DNA of 64,000 bases from Cyanobacteria bacterium FACHB-DQ100 (lineage in GTDB: Bacteria; Cyanobacteriota; Cyanobacteriia; Leptolyngbyales; Leptolyngbyaceae). Location of the stretch: positions 1 through 64,000 of the forward strand of contig JACJNW010000035.1 in assembly GCA_014695195.1 (NCBI GenBank), in the 5' to 3' direction. Position numbers and translations under genes: made by a program. Under the pieces are notes generated by a model that was not told where the DNA came from, ran no database searches, and saw only the letters and a list, made by a program, of their open reading frames with translations. Of this stretch, positions 28,066 to 37,044 are shown one piece after another. The stretch's first letter is position 1, and each line of letters starts with the position of its first letter.

Positions 28066-29100
28066 ATGTGGCAGTGGATCAACCGCACCGTTCAAGAGAT
28101 TGGTCGAGAGCTAAGAGGCTCGACCTTCAAGCTTATCGTCTCAATGGGTGGATTTTTGATCCTGTGGGGAGTGGTTGCGCCCGTGGGTACGATCGTGTGG
28201 TGGCTCAACCAGAATGCTGAAAGTCTAGGTTGGGTCACAGCGCCGGGGTCGAACCCAGTCTCTGATTTACCTCAAAGCGCCTCAGGCGCAAAGATCGATT
28301 GTTACATTGTATTCCTACCCGGAATCGGCAACTTTTCGCCCGATGAAATCACGGCAGGTGAAACATACTTCCTCGATCGACTTGTCGAACAACATCAAAG
28401 TTGTGTTGCAGTAAAAGATGTCTTTCCTTACTCAGTCGCAAATCGAGATTTAGGCAGTGAGCGAGTGTTTCAGCCGCTGTGGAAACTAGCAAGGGATAAC
28501 GACGAATTGCTTGGTAGCGTTCTGATTCCCCTTCGTAACCTCTGGAGGTTTGCAATTTCATCCGACTATCGCTATAGTCCGGTCTACAGTATGGGAATTG
28601 CAGACACGATCGTCGATCGCATGAATGCGGCTCACCCCATTTCCAAGCAGCGGATTAACTTAATTTTGATCAGTACCAGTGGTGGTGCTCAAGTCGCACT
28701 GGGGGTAACTCCTTATCTTGCTGAATGGTTGAATGCTCGATTAACCGTGGTTTCGATCGGAGGAGCATTCGACGGGAAAGCCGGATTTGATCAGGTAGAC
28801 CACATTTATCATTTTCAAGGTCAGCAAGACTTAGTGCCAACGCTGGGCTATGTGCTTTTCCCGTCGCGCTGGAATTGGACAGTGGGTTCTCCGATCAATC
28901 AAGCTTTTCGGCAAGGGCGATTCACGGTATGCAGTAGTGGCTCGCATGAGCATAGCGGGGATAAAGGCTATTTCGGAACTGCGATCGCGCCCAACAATCG
29001 CCCCTATGTTGAACAAACGATCGATCAAGTTGCACAGTTGCCGATTTGGTCGATCAACCAATCTTTAGTATCTCAATGTCCCCAGCGCTCAACTCAGTAG
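28066..29100 (+). CDS. Conserved alpha/beta-hydrolase-like membrane-anchored protein
   Basis: A 344-residue protein with an N-terminal membrane helix (about residues 24-46). The soluble part begins with IDCYIVFLPGIGNFSPDE near residue 75 and carries LILISTSGGAQVALG near residue 205, which looks like a nucleophile elbow (T-S-G-G in place of the usual G-x-S-x-G). A late His-rich motif, SSGSHEHSGDKGYFG near 300, could provide the catalytic His. The fold is thus probably alpha/beta hydrolase, but the departure from G-x-S-x-G makes activity uncertain. No clear neighbour relation; the ilvB gene converges on it. Confidence 0.6.
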   Translation: MWQWINRTVQEIGRELRGSTFKLIVSMGGFLILWGVVAPVGTIVWWLNQNAESLGWVTAPGSNPVSDLPQSASGAKIDCYIVFLPGIGNFSPDEITAGETYFLDRLVEQHQSCVAVKDVFPYSVANRDLGSERVFQPLWKLARDNDELLGSVLIPLRNLWRFAISSDYRYSPVYSMGIADTIVDRMNAAHPISKQRINLILISTSGGAQVALGVTPYLAEWLNARLTVVSIGGAFDGKAGFDQVDHIYHFQGQQDLVPTLGYVLFPSRWNWTVGSPINQAFRQGRFTVCSSGSHEHSGDKGYFGTAIAPNNRPYVEQTIDQVAQLPIWSINQSLVSQCPQRSTQ

Positions 29101-29104
29101 TTTG

Positions 29105-29206
29105 ATACCGAATTCAACATAGAACGCGACAGATTGTACTCAAAGTCCCCCAGAATGGGGGATTTAGGGGGCGAGGATCTGACACATTCACGAATCAATT
29201 TGGTAT
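29105..29206. repeat. Foldback repeat, copy B (full 102-bp element)
   Basis: The element is bounded by ataccgaatt (29105-29114) and aatttggtat (29197-29206), an imperfect terminal inverted repeat. Inside are gcgacagat on the left and a partial counterpart on the right, and the core gtcccccagaatggggga followed by tttagggggcg. It has the same layout and length (102 bp) as copy D at 42642-42743. No coding capacity; it looks like a small non-autonomous element. Confidence 0.8.
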
Positions 29207-29232
29207 GAGAAGCGATCGATCGCTTCTCATAC
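29203..29232. repeat. 30-bp perfect palindrome at the end of copy B
   Basis: gtatgagaagcgatc joins its exact inverse complement to make a 30-bp perfect palindrome centred on cgatcgatcg. Its left 4 bases are the right end of repeat copy B. It could form a cruciform or hairpin. Confidence 0.75.
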
Positions 29233-29235
29233 TAT

Positions 29236-29288
29236 TAAAAAGCGGCGGTTTCATACACAGACTCAATCAGCCTGAAGGAAACCGCCGC
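29236..29288 (-). terminator. ilvB terminator
   Basis: A perfect 11-bp stem, gcggcggtttc at 29242-29252 and gaaaccgccgc at 29278-29288, lies 17 bases after the ilvB stop. On the minus strand it is followed by tttttaatag. A typical intrinsic terminator. Confidence 0.85.
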
Positions 29289-29305
29289 CAAAATCGCTTA
29301 GGTCT

Positions 29306-31144
29306 TTAGATCTTCGTGCCGCAGTTCGGGCAGAACTTGTTGGTCGGAACGTTCTCTGTACTGCAATTCCTACATTCGATCGTTTCTGCTGCCCGCTCTA
29401 AAAGTTTGCGTTCAGGCAATCCCATCATTTGAGCATTGCTCTTACCAGATGGAACCATCGGATAGCAGTTTTCATCCTTCTTCACGCGGACATCCATCAG
29501 CACTGCACCAGGGTGAGCAATCATCTCGGCGATCGCAGCTTGCAACTCTTCCCGCGTCTCCACAATCATGCCTTTGATGCCGAATGCCTCTGCCAATTTG
29601 ACAAAATCTGGTGTCCCCACCTGCATATTGGAATTCGAGTAGCGCTCATCGTAGAACGCTTCTTGCCATTGGCGCACCATGCCCTGCCAACCGTTGTTAA
29701 TAATCACGGTTTTGACGTTGATGCCGTACTGTGCCAGCGTTCCAAGCTCCTGAATATTCATCTGAATGCTGGAATCACCGCTAATACAGATCACTTCTTC
29801 GTCTGGAACTGCCACTTTTGCACCCATCGCCGCAGGCATTCCAAAGCCCATCGTTCCTAGCCCTGCGCTAGAAATCCAGCGGCGGGGGCTATTCTTGAGA
29901 AATTGAGCCGACCACATCTGATGCTGTCCTACATCGGTGGTATAAAAGGCGTTCGGGGCTTGCTGTCCGATTTCAAAAATCACCTCTTGCGGCGACAGCA
30001 CCCCCGGATATTGCGGCACAACGAGCGGATAATCTTCGCGCCAGCGATCGACTCTTGCAAGCCACGCTTCGGTCTGCGTCGGGTTCGCGGGATCACCTTC
30101 TTCGCTGCTACGCTCCAACAAATCCGTTAGAACTTGCTTCACGTCACCCACGATCGGCACATCTGGCAAACGCACTTTACCCACTTCTGCCGGATCGATA
30201 TCGATGTGAATCACTTTGGCGCGAGAGGCGAATTCGTCCAGCTTTCCAGTCACACGATCGTCGAATCGCGCTCCTACGGCAATCAGCAAATCGCACTCAG
30301 TCACCGCAAAGTTTGCGTAAGCCGTGCCGTGCATTCCCAGCATTCCAACCGAGAGCGGGTGATGCTCATCAAAGGCACCCAATCCCATCAGAGTTGTGGT
30401 GACAGGTAGCTTGAAGCGCTCTGCCAGTTCTTTGATTTCTGCGTGTGCGCCTGCTGCGATCGCGCCACCACCGACATACAGCAAAGGACGCTGCGCTTGC
30501 CGAATCAGCTTTAATGCCTGCCCAATTTGGCGCGGATTGCCTTTTACCGTCGGACGATAACCCGTCAAGCGCACCGAACCTGGCTCAACGGGAACATAAT
30601 CAAATTGCTCAACACCGACATCTTTCGGCACATCGATCAGCACAGGCCCCGGTCGTCCACTGCTTGCAATGTAAAACGCTTCGGCAACGATTCGCGCCAT
30701 CTCTCGCGGATCGCGCACAACGTAGGAATGCTTGACGATCGGTAAAGTAATCCCGTAAATATCGGTTTCTTGAAAAGCATCACTGCCGATCGCGGGGCGC
30801 GGAACTTGTCCGGTCACAATCACCATCGGAATCGAGTCCATGTGAGCCGTGGCGATTCCGGTGACAAGATTGGTCGCACCAGGGCCAGAGGTTGCAAAGC
30901 AAACTCCCACTTGTCCGGTTGCACGAGCGTATCCATCGGCTGCATGAGCGGCTCCCTGCTCATGACGCACAAGAATGTGCTTGAGGATTCCAGCTTGTTC
31001 AGCCCGATAAAGCTCGTCGTAAATGGGCAGGATTGCCCCGCCTGGATATCCGAAAATGTGCTTAACACCGTGGCGACTAAGACTATCGATTAAAGCAAAA
31101 GCACCCGTCACCTTTTGGACTGCTGATCGTTGCTGCAACTGCAC
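29306..31144 (-). CDS. ilvB: Acetolactate synthase large subunit with C-terminal zinc ribbon
   Basis: A 612-residue thiamine-diphosphate enzyme that condenses two pyruvates, or pyruvate and 2-ketobutyrate, in branched-chain amino-acid synthesis. Visible motifs: the catalytic Glu in [20 protein letters not shown] (residues about 58-77), the FAD/CoA-binding middle domain ([11 protein letters not shown] near 217), and the ThDP site [14 protein letters not shown] with NNGWQGMV (about 455-490). The last 30 residues carry CRNC and CPNC, a C-x2-C-x10-C-x2-C zinc ribbon beyond the usual end of the enzyme. A regulatory IlvH subunit is encoded elsewhere. Upstream is a 305-base spacer. Confidence 0.95.
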   Translation of the reverse strand: MQLQQRSAVQKVTGAFALIDSLSRHGVKHIFGYPGGAILPIYDELYRAEQAGILKHILVRHEQGAAHAADGYARATGQVGVCFATSGPGATNLVTGIATAHMDSIPMVIVTGQVPRPAIGSDAFQETDIYGITLPIVKHSYVVRDPREMARIVAEAFYIASSGRPGPVLIDVPKDVGVEQFDYVPVEPGSVRLTGYRPTVKGNPRQIGQALKLIRQAQRPLLYVGGGAIAAGAHAEIKELAERFKLPVTTTLMGLGAFDEHHPLSVGMLGMHGTAYANFAVTECDLLIAVGARFDDRVTGKLDEFASRAKVIHIDIDPAEVGKVRLPDVPIVGDVKQVLTDLLERSSEEGDPANPTQTEAWLARVDRWREDYPLVVPQYPGVLSPQEVIFEIGQQAPNAFYTTDVGQHQMWSAQFLKNSPRRWISSAGLGTMGFGMPAAMGAKVAVPDEEVICISGDSSIQMNIQELGTLAQYGINVKTVIINNGWQGMVRQWQEAFYDERYSNSNMQVGTPDFVKLAEAFGIKGMIVETREELQAAIAEMIAHPGAVLMDVRVKKDENCYPMVPSGKSNAQMMGLPERKLLERAAETIECRNCSTENVPTNKFCPNCGTKI

Positions 31145-31449
31145 TGGAGTAACCTCTTCGAGTACGCGCGATTGGATAAATTGGAAGATTTTTGTATCGT
31201 AGGATGCAAGTAATAGAAATATAGTGTAAAGCTGATCCCTATCTGTGTCGAGAGAAAGACTGAGGAAATCTTTTCAAGAATTCCCGCTGCGTCAGACGTT
31301 TGAAATCTAGCGGACGATCGCTGCGTCAGAAGATCTTGACATCATTTCAAGCTCCGTAACATTGATCGTTACCCATCAGGAGAATCCTAATTAATCCAGC
31401 TTGTGTTGTGGCTGAACTAAGGGAAGAGTCCTGTCTGGAATTCATAACT
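31145..31449 (-). other. Spacer and probable ilvB leader
   Basis: 305 bases upstream of ilvB with no gene. A 12-base word, cgctgcgtcaga, occurs twice at 31285-31296 and 31319-31330, 34 bases apart, which could be a regulator site. I see no run of branched-chain codons that would suggest a leader-peptide attenuator. Confidence 0.4.
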
Positions 31450-31962
31450 TTAATCTAGCTTGTAATGCTCAACGATTTCACTAATGATCTCACTAATGAA
31501 AGTTGCAGCCGTAACTACAGCATTCGAGGGTTTAACAATTCCTTTAACCGTTGTGGGAGATTGCCATAGCATCAGATGTTCAACGGGTGGATCGGCGTAG
31601 AAATGAGTTGCGTTTCCCCCCATCATTAGAGAACTCCAGTGAGTAAAGTGATCATGGCTGACCCGGTGAATCGGGAACTCCCCGAATAAAGGAACGCCCC
31701 AACCATCGATCGCAATCAGCGCTGCAATCCGGATTCCTTGGCGCTGCCATATTCTAGCCGCTGCGATCGCACTCACGACTCCAGCACTAAACGCAATGAT
31801 CAGCACTGCGTCCTGCGGGGAAAAGAAATCGAGAAGATGCCGGGGTGAATAAACGGGGAAGCGGTCAGACGGAAAAACCTGACAGTTTCCCAAAGATAGC
31901 TTTGAGAGAAACGCATCGGTGAGCGCAGGCGGGTGCATTCCTGGACAAATAAGAATTTCCAT
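31450..31962 (-). CDS. Conserved protein, alpha/beta-hydrolase-like
   Basis: A 170-residue protein starting at MEILICPGMHPPALTDAFL (31962); an in-frame start five codons upstream is less natural. The segment DAVLIIAFSAGVVSAIAAARIW near residue 55 resembles a nucleophile elbow with Ser after Phe. Later HFTHWSSLMMGG supplies His residues. It is probably a truncated or small alpha/beta hydrolase-like protein of unknown function. It precedes ilvB by 305 bases on the same strand and is divergent from the ferrochelatase-like gene. Confidence 0.6.
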   Translation of the reverse strand: MEILICPGMHPPALTDAFLSKLSLGNCQVFPSDRFPVYSPRHLLDFFSPQDAVLIIAFSAGVVSAIAAARIWQRQGIRIAALIAIDGWGVPLFGEFPIHRVSHDHFTHWSSLMMGGNATHFYADPPVEHLMLWQSPTTVKGIVKPSNAVVTAATFISEIISEIVEHYKLD

Positions 31963-32065
31963 TACTCTGGGTAACAATATTTCACTAATCCGCTCCGTCC
32001 CCCGGTGGGGGATGTTAGCCTGAAGCTAGACCAAGACATTCTACGAAAGCAAGGGGTTTTACACC

Positions 32066-33226
32066 GTGGTCGCGACTCCAGAAAAGCTCGAACATTCTCA
32101 CTCTCATCATGTATCTTCCAACTCAGAGCGGGTAGCTGTACTGCTGATGGGATATGGCGAGGTCGAAAGCTACGAAGACTTCGCAAATTACAACGAACAA
32201 GCTTTAAATCTCCTGACTGCAAAGTTTGCACCTGTCCCTACCTGGGTTTATCCACCTTTAGCAAAGCTTTTAGCAGTCTTCGATCTGCACGAGTGGGGAC
32301 ATCAGCACGGTCAGTTTGTTTCTCCCCATAATGCGATCTTTGAACAGCAACGTGCAGGAGTCGAAGCCGCACTGCAAGAAAAATGGGGCGATCGCGTCCA
32401 AGTTTTCAAGGCGTTTAACTTCTGTAAGCCATTCTTACCTGAACAAGTATTAGCCGAGATTAAAGATCAGGGATTCACAAAAGTTCTGATTTATCCCTTA
32501 CTGGTCGTTGATTCTATTTTTACCAGTGGGATTGCCGTCGAGCAGGTGAACAAAGCTTTAGAAAATTCAGTCGATGATGGCGAACATTGGCTGAAAGGGA
32601 CTCGCTATATTCCCTCATTTTTCGATCGACCCGAATATATCGACTTGATGGCGCGGTTAGTCGAATCTCAAATTCACTCTGATCTCGCTGGAGCCTATCT
32701 TCCCTCGCAGATCGGCATTGTTTTGATGAATCACGGCTGCCCCCATAAAGCAAAAGGATTCACCTCCGGCATCACCGAGAGCCAAGCGCTTTACGACAAA
32801 GTGCGCGATCGCTTGATTGATCGCTATCCGCTGATTTCAGTAGGCTGGTTGAATCACCAAACGCCGCTGATTGAATGGACGCAACCCAACGCTGATCTTG
32901 CAGCAAGAAACCTGATCAACCTCGGCGCGAAAGCGATCGTCTTTATGCCGATCGGCTTTGCCACCGAAAACCACGAAACGCTGCTAGATGTTGAACACAT
33001 TATCGAGAAGCTGCATCGCAAGCACTCAGATGTGAAATATGTCAGGATGCCTTGCGTGAATGACAATCCTGACTTTCTAAAGATGGTTGCAACATGGGCA
33101 GATCCGCAGATTGAATCGCTTTTGTCTGAGCAAGCGGCAGCGGTTGTTCCCGTTCACGGAGAAATTCACCATCATCATGATCACGGGCATCACCATGCAC
33201 ACGATCATGGATATCACCATCATTAA
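32066..33226 (+). CDS. Ferrochelatase-family protein with His-rich ends
   Basis: A 386-residue protein from GTG 32066. The core (about residues 22-350) has the ferrochelatase fold pattern: VAVLLMGYGEVESYEDF at the start, VLLMNHGCPHKAKG-like motif with His at residue 223, and PIGFATENHETLLDVE with His 303 and Glu 304. These correspond to the metal-insertion His and Glu of HemH. The N-terminus has HSHSHH at 10-15, and the last 23 residues contain 14 His, a likely metal-binding or storage tail. The membrane CAB-like helix found on the usual cyanobacterial HemH is absent, so this may be a second chelatase for iron, nickel or cobalt, or a metal-delivery paralogue. Confidence 0.78.
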   Translation: MVATPEKLEHSHSHHVSSNSERVAVLLMGYGEVESYEDFANYNEQALNLLTAKFAPVPTWVYPPLAKLLAVFDLHEWGHQHGQFVSPHNAIFEQQRAGVEAALQEKWGDRVQVFKAFNFCKPFLPEQVLAEIKDQGFTKVLIYPLLVVDSIFTSGIAVEQVNKALENSVDDGEHWLKGTRYIPSFFDRPEYIDLMARLVESQIHSDLAGAYLPSQIGIVLMNHGCPHKAKGFTSGITESQALYDKVRDRLIDRYPLISVGWLNHQTPLIEWTQPNADLAARNLINLGAKAIVFMPIGFATENHETLLDVEHIIEKLHRKHSDVKYVRMPCVNDNPDFLKMVATWADPQIESLLSEQAAAVVPVHGEIHHHHDHGHHHAHDHGYHHH

Positions 33227-33292
33227 TAATCAGTGAACGTTAAGGGGAGAGGCGGTTCTGCGCTTCTCTCCTGCTCAGTTGAAAGATTTTGA

Positions 33293-33321
33293 TTGTGCAA
33301 TCTTAAACATCGCGTTATAAT
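33293..33321 (+). promoter_or_regulatory. Sigma-70-type promoter of tRNA-Pro
   Basis: ttgtgc at 33293-33298 and a perfect tataat at 33316-33321 with 17 bases between. Initiation would fall near 33328, about 9 bases before the tRNA. Confidence 0.65.
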
Positions 33322-33336
33322 GTCAAAGCTTAGTTA

Positions 33337-33410
33337 CGGGATGTAGCGCAGCTTGGTAGCGCGCCTGCTTTGGGAGCAGGATGCCGCAGGTTCAAATCCT
33401 GTCATCCCGA
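33337..33410 (+). tRNA. trnP: tRNA-Pro (anticodon TGG)
   Basis: A 74-base cloverleaf. The acceptor arm cgggatg pairs with catcccg and has discriminator A; the D arm is gcgcagcttggtagcgc; the anticodon stem cctgc/gcagg encloses loop tttggga with anticodon TGG; the T arm is gcaggttcaaatcctgt. CCA is not encoded. Reads CCA/CCG-type proline codons by wobble. Confidence 0.97.
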
Positions 33411-33619
33411 TTTCTTGTGAAGGAAAATGCAATTTCCCGAAAGAAAGCGTAAGACTGAATCTGTAAGTCTGAGCTGGGAGTTACATCTACTCTATACAAA
33501 AGCAGAGCGATAAGGGGGACACCGATTCGCTAGCTCATTATTATATGTCGGAAACGATCGTAGCCTTTTCTGCACGTTTTCCACTACCCACATCGCACTT
33601 TCAGCGTCCAAATACATCC

Positions 33620-34390
33620 ATGCATCGCTTCTTTATCTTCATTTTGGCGACAGTGGTCAATTTGATTATGTTCAAACCGCCCGCTGCCGCCCAGACTCCT
33701 GGGTCAGAAACCCCAGACCAACTGCGCCAACAGATTCAGCAGCTACAACAGCGTCTGCAAGATTGGGCACAGCTAGACCTTTATAGACAAGCCAACGCTA
33801 GTTTGTTACCTACCACAATGGATGAGAATCGAGCCGTGTTCTTTGGCGATTCTATTACCCAGTTTTGGAATCTCTCTGCCTATTTCCCCAATCGCCCCTA
33901 TATCAACCGAGGCATTTCTGGGCAGACGACTCCTCAGATGCTGATTCGATTTCGTCCGGATGTGATTGCACTGAAGCCGCGTGTAGTCATAATTCTCGCA
34001 GGAACAAATGATATTGCGGGCAATACGGGTGCGATGACCTTGGACCAAATTCAGGATAATTATGCGTCGATCGCAGAGTTAGCAAGAGCGCATCAGATTC
34101 GCGTGGTGTTTGCGTCTGTGCTGCCGATTCATGATTATGCTGCAAACAAGATTTCGCCAGGGCGACCACCCACAAAGATTGAGGCGCTGAATCAATGGCT
34201 TAAAGGATACTGCGCTGCCGTGTATTGCTCTTATTTAGACTATTACAGCGCAATGCTAGATGCCCAAGGCAGGCTGAGAGCCGATTTGTCAGACGATGGA
34301 CTGCATCCCAATTCAAAGGGTTATGCTGTTATGGCTCCGCTTGCAGCGGCGGCAATTCAGCAGGCATTGAGATCCCCTTCTAAGAATTAG
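33620..34390 (+). CDS. Secreted GDSL/SGNH-family esterase
   Basis: About 256 residues from ATG 33620, which begins a signal peptide (MHRFFIFILATVVNLIMF) ending near residue 25 at AAA-Q. An earlier in-frame ATG at 33545 would bury it. A Gln-rich helical stretch follows (residues 30-60). The SGNH catalytic blocks are clear: FFGDSITQFW (Ser, block I), NRGISGQTT (Gly, II), LAGTNDIAGN (Asn, III), and DDGLHPNSKGYAVM (Asp and His, V). It is a periplasmic lipase/acylesterase, possibly acting on acetylated wall polymers; the substrate is unknown. It follows tRNA-Pro by about 200 bases. Confidence 0.88.
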   Translation: MHRFFIFILATVVNLIMFKPPAAAQTPGSETPDQLRQQIQQLQQRLQDWAQLDLYRQANASLLPTTMDENRAVFFGDSITQFWNLSAYFPNRPYINRGISGQTTPQMLIRFRPDVIALKPRVVIILAGTNDIAGNTGAMTLDQIQDNYASIAELARAHQIRVVFASVLPIHDYAANKISPGRPPTKIEALNQWLKGYCAAVYCSYLDYYSAMLDAQGRLRADLSDDGLHPNSKGYAVMAPLAAAAIQQALRSPSKN

Positions 34391-34516
34391 ATGATTCTCA
34401 TGCAGCGAACCGACTGACACGATCGGGCGAATTTCATACCCCATTCGACAAGAAACACCGAACTGAAATTCTCAATCCGGTGACTTGATAGATCGATGGA
34501 AACTAAGGCGTAGGAA

Positions 34517-35299
34517 TTAGGGATCAGTCTGCAACACTTGCGGATGGAGCAATCCCACCATTTGTTGGATGCCGCGATGAATGCGACGAGTCACCGTCAT
34601 CGGACTGACTCCGATTTGTTCCGCCACTTCTTTGCGCGACAAATCATGCAGGAAAACATATTCGATCGCTTGGCGCGTTTTATCTTCAAGCTGGTTGAGC
34701 GCCCTCTGCAACTGTTGGCGATCCTCCTCAAGCACCTGCAAGGCTTGATAGCGGGCATCAGGCAGCGTGTCACCTAGCGTCATCGGCGAATCTAACTGCT
34801 GGCAAACCGTCGCATCTAAACTTAGCGGTAAGCGGTTCTTCGCCGCCAGTTTGCTTTCGCGCCATTCGTTGACGGACACTTTCAGGACATCTGCAATCTC
34901 TTCGTCGCTCGGTTGACGCCCGAACGCCTCCATCAGTTGTTCTCGAACTCTCTGACCTTCTTTGTTTAATTGCTGCCAGCGACGGGGAATTTTTACCGTA
35001 CCGGCTCGATCGCGGAGGAAATGCAGCATTTCACCCCGAATATAAGGAACCGCAAATGAGCTAAAGGCGCAACCCTGGTTTGGGTTAAAGCGTTCGATCG
35101 CTCGAATTAGCCCTAAGTAGCCAATTTGTTCAAGGTCTTCGTAGGGTTCTGCACATTGATGACTTACCCGATGAGCGATTTTACGAACCAAACCTGCGTT
35201 CATTTGTACCAACTGATTGCGGAGTTTCACCGAGGGATTTTGGTGATACGAAACCAGTAATTCCATCCCGCGAGAACGTAAAGAAGATTGAGTTGCCAT
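34517..35299 (-). CDS. sigF: Group 3 RNA polymerase sigma factor SigF
   Basis: A 260-residue alternative sigma factor of the SigF/SigB-SigF-SigG class. ATG 35299 is chosen over 35317. Region 2 shows LVRKIAHRVSHQCAEPYEDLEQIGYLGLIRAI and a -10 helix CAFSSFAVPYIRGEMLHFLRD, split across adjacent segments; region 3 has PRRWQQLNKEGQ; region 4 ends with SRKEVAEQIGVSPMTVTRRIHRGI, the -35 helix-turn-helix. In Synechocystis SigF controls pilus genes, motility and salt responses. No anti-sigma gene is adjacent, as is usual in cyanobacteria. Confidence 0.9.
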   Translation of the reverse strand: MATQSSLRSRGMELLVSYHQNPSVKLRNQLVQMNAGLVRKIAHRVSHQCAEPYEDLEQIGYLGLIRAIERFNPNQGCAFSSFAVPYIRGEMLHFLRDRAGTVKIPRRWQQLNKEGQRVREQLMEAFGRQPSDEEIADVLKVSVNEWRESKLAAKNRLPLSLDATVCQQLDSPMTLGDTLPDARYQALQVLEEDRQQLQRALNQLEDKTRQAIEYVFLHDLSRKEVAEQIGVSPMTVTRRIHRGIQQMVGLLHPQVLQTDP

Positions 35300-35610
35300 C
35301 ATCCACCACAAGATCAAGGTTCACATCAGCGTTGAATCTATTTTCTGTAGAGAGGCATTGTAAAACCATCGTCGATCTACGGTACTGATCGAATTTATGC
35401 TGGTACGAATTCGGCAAAATTACGCAGATATTCAGTCTTTATGTGGACGGCATTTGAATTAGTTTTAGGCTGTGATCTGCGTCATATTCCTAATGTGATT
35501 GCACTCTGTCTAGAGTGTGATCGAGGTCGCTTCTTTTGACAGAGGGAAACCAATGTAACGAATTTTATTGTGATGCTATATCTTACTAAAACTTAGAAGG
35601 AATGGAATTT
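35300..35610. other. Divergent spacer between sigF and the small charged protein
   Basis: 310 bases with no credible gene. A small inverted repeat, cactct at 35502-35507 and agagtg at 35512-35517, lies about 95 bases before the downstream start and could be a regulator site. A ribosome site agaagga at 35595-35601 serves the next gene. Confidence 0.4.
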
Positions 35611-36069
35611 ATGGCAGCTAAAGACGAAAAAACAATGCAACAAGAAGCGCATTCTTCTGAAGTTGAAAAAGAGCCAAAAACTGCAAAAAAATCAGCAAAT
35701 TCTGAGGTGGATAACGCACCAGATATTGAATCTTTGACTGAAATTTTACATGGCGATCCTACTGAAATTGAGTCCGAAGAAGCGATCGACTCGATCGACG
35801 AGTGGGTGGATTTTCTCAAGGGTCACAAGGAAGAAAACATCAAAGAACTGTCAGCATCCCTGAAAGAATTGAAAAAACTTCTGAAGGGTAAAAAGACCGA
35901 AGCAAGCCAAATTGTAGAAGTGCTGGCGAAACTGGGCGAGCAAACCAACGCGATCGGCGACGAAGCGGGTCGTGGTGTGAAAGGCCCGATGCATACGTTG
36001 GGTAAAGCGTTAATCACGTTTAGCCACAAGATCGAGCGAGCTGCGGCAAAAGCAGAGAAGGAAGCATAA
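35611..36069 (+). CDS. Small charged helical protein, unknown
   Basis: A 152-residue soluble protein. ATG 35611 lies 9 bases after agaagga; ATG 35602 is too close to it. The first 60 residues are disordered and rich in Glu, Lys and Ser. From residue 65 it is helical: a WVDFLKGHKEENIKELSASLKELKKLLKGKK segment, then IVEVLAKLGEQTNAIGDEAGRGVKGPMHTLGKAL. I do not recognise the family. The pattern of a charged tail plus helical bundle suits a stress-related or binding protein. It sits alone, followed by a strong bidirectional terminator. Confidence 0.75.
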   Translation: MAAKDEKTMQQEAHSSEVEKEPKTAKKSANSEVDNAPDIESLTEILHGDPTEIESEEAIDSIDEWVDFLKGHKEENIKELSASLKELKKLLKGKKTEASQIVEVLAKLGEQTNAIGDEAGRGVKGPMHTLGKALITFSHKIERAAAKAEKEA

Positions 36070-36092
36070 GCTTAAATTTCGCATCAACAAAG

Positions 36093-36128
36093 AGGGGCGA
36101 TCGAGACTTTTGAATCCCGATCGCCCCT
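36093..36128. terminator. Bidirectional terminator
   Basis: aggggcgatc at 36093-36102 pairs perfectly with gatcgcccct at 36119-36128, 16-base loop, followed by tgctttt on the plus strand. It separates the convergent small-protein gene and ppk2. Confidence 0.7.
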
Positions 36129-36143
36129 TGCTTTTGAACAAAG

Positions 36144-37010
36144 TTAGCCTTCGCTTTCTAAAAGTTTTTTGACTTCGAGTAGTTCTAGTCGATGCTGTTC
36201 GCTGACTTCGGGGTAGGACAAATTCAGGGACTTGAGTTTACTGATGATGATGTTGGAGACAGCCAGACGAGTAAACCATTTATGATCGGCTGGTATGATG
36301 TACCAGGGTGCATGATCTGTACTGGTATGGCTGAACACCTCTTCGTAAGCTTCCATATACTTGTCCCAATGTTGCCGCTCTTTTGCATCCGTGGCGGAAA
36401 ACTTCCAGTTCTTTTCGGGCTGCTCAATTCGATCGAGAAATCTCTTTTTCTGCTGCTCTTTCGAGACATTTAGGAAGAACTTTAGAACAATGACTCCGTT
36501 GTTAACTAAGTATTCTTCAAAGTGATTAATTTGCTTAAATCGCTTCTCCCAAAAATCTTTGCCTAGTGCTTCTTTGGGTAGCTTTTGCTTTGCTAGCAAT
36601 TCTGGGTGAACCCGCACCACTAGAACTTCTTCATAATAAGAGCGATTGAAAATTCCAATGCGCCCGCGTTCGGGTAAAGCTTTCGTCGATCGCCACAAAT
36701 AATCGTGATCTAAGTCTTCTGAAGAAGGGGCTTTGAAGCTGAAGACTTGGCAGCCTTGAGGATTTATCCCTGACATGACGTGCTTAATAGTGCTGTCTTT
36801 TCCGGCCGCATCCATCGCTTGAAATAGAATTAACAAGGCGTAGGAATCGTGAGCATAGAGAATGTCTTGATATTTTGCGAGCTTCTGAACGCCTGTCTGA
36901 AGCTCGGCTTGAGCCGCTACTTTATCTCTTAAGCCATCTGTATGAGCTGGATCGTAGTCCTTTAGCTTAATTTTCTGATTGGGCGGCACTATAAATTGAT
37001 CGTGTTTCAT
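36144..37010 (-). CDS. ppk2: Polyphosphate kinase 2 family protein (PPK2)
   Basis: A 288-residue PPK2 enzyme that moves phosphate between polyphosphate and nucleotides. MKHDQFIVPPNQKIKLKDYDPAHT at 37010 is the usual family start; MRIL at 37022 is possible. Walker A is LFQAMDAAGKDSTIKHVM near residue 65, the Walker B/lid region FNRSYYEEVLVVRVHPE near 125, and the conserved LKFFLNVSKEQQKKRFLDR near 180, followed by NWKFSATDAKERQHWDKYMEAYEE with residues of the nucleotide site. The NMP-or-NDP preference cannot be told by eye. It lies 34 bases after the Ap4A phosphorylase gene in one operon, so polyphosphate and dinucleoside polyphosphate turnover are linked here. Confidence 0.92.
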   Translation of the reverse strand: MKHDQFIVPPNQKIKLKDYDPAHTDGLRDKVAAQAELQTGVQKLAKYQDILYAHDSYALLILFQAMDAAGKDSTIKHVMSGINPQGCQVFSFKAPSSEDLDHDYLWRSTKALPERGRIGIFNRSYYEEVLVVRVHPELLAKQKLPKEALGKDFWEKRFKQINHFEEYLVNNGVIVLKFFLNVSKEQQKKRFLDRIEQPEKNWKFSATDAKERQHWDKYMEAYEEVFSHTSTDHAPWYIIPADHKWFTRLAVSNIIISKLKSLNLSYPEVSEQHRLELLEVKKLLESEG

Positions 37011-37044
37011 AAGGATTCTCATGGAGGCTATTCCCCAATTATGG

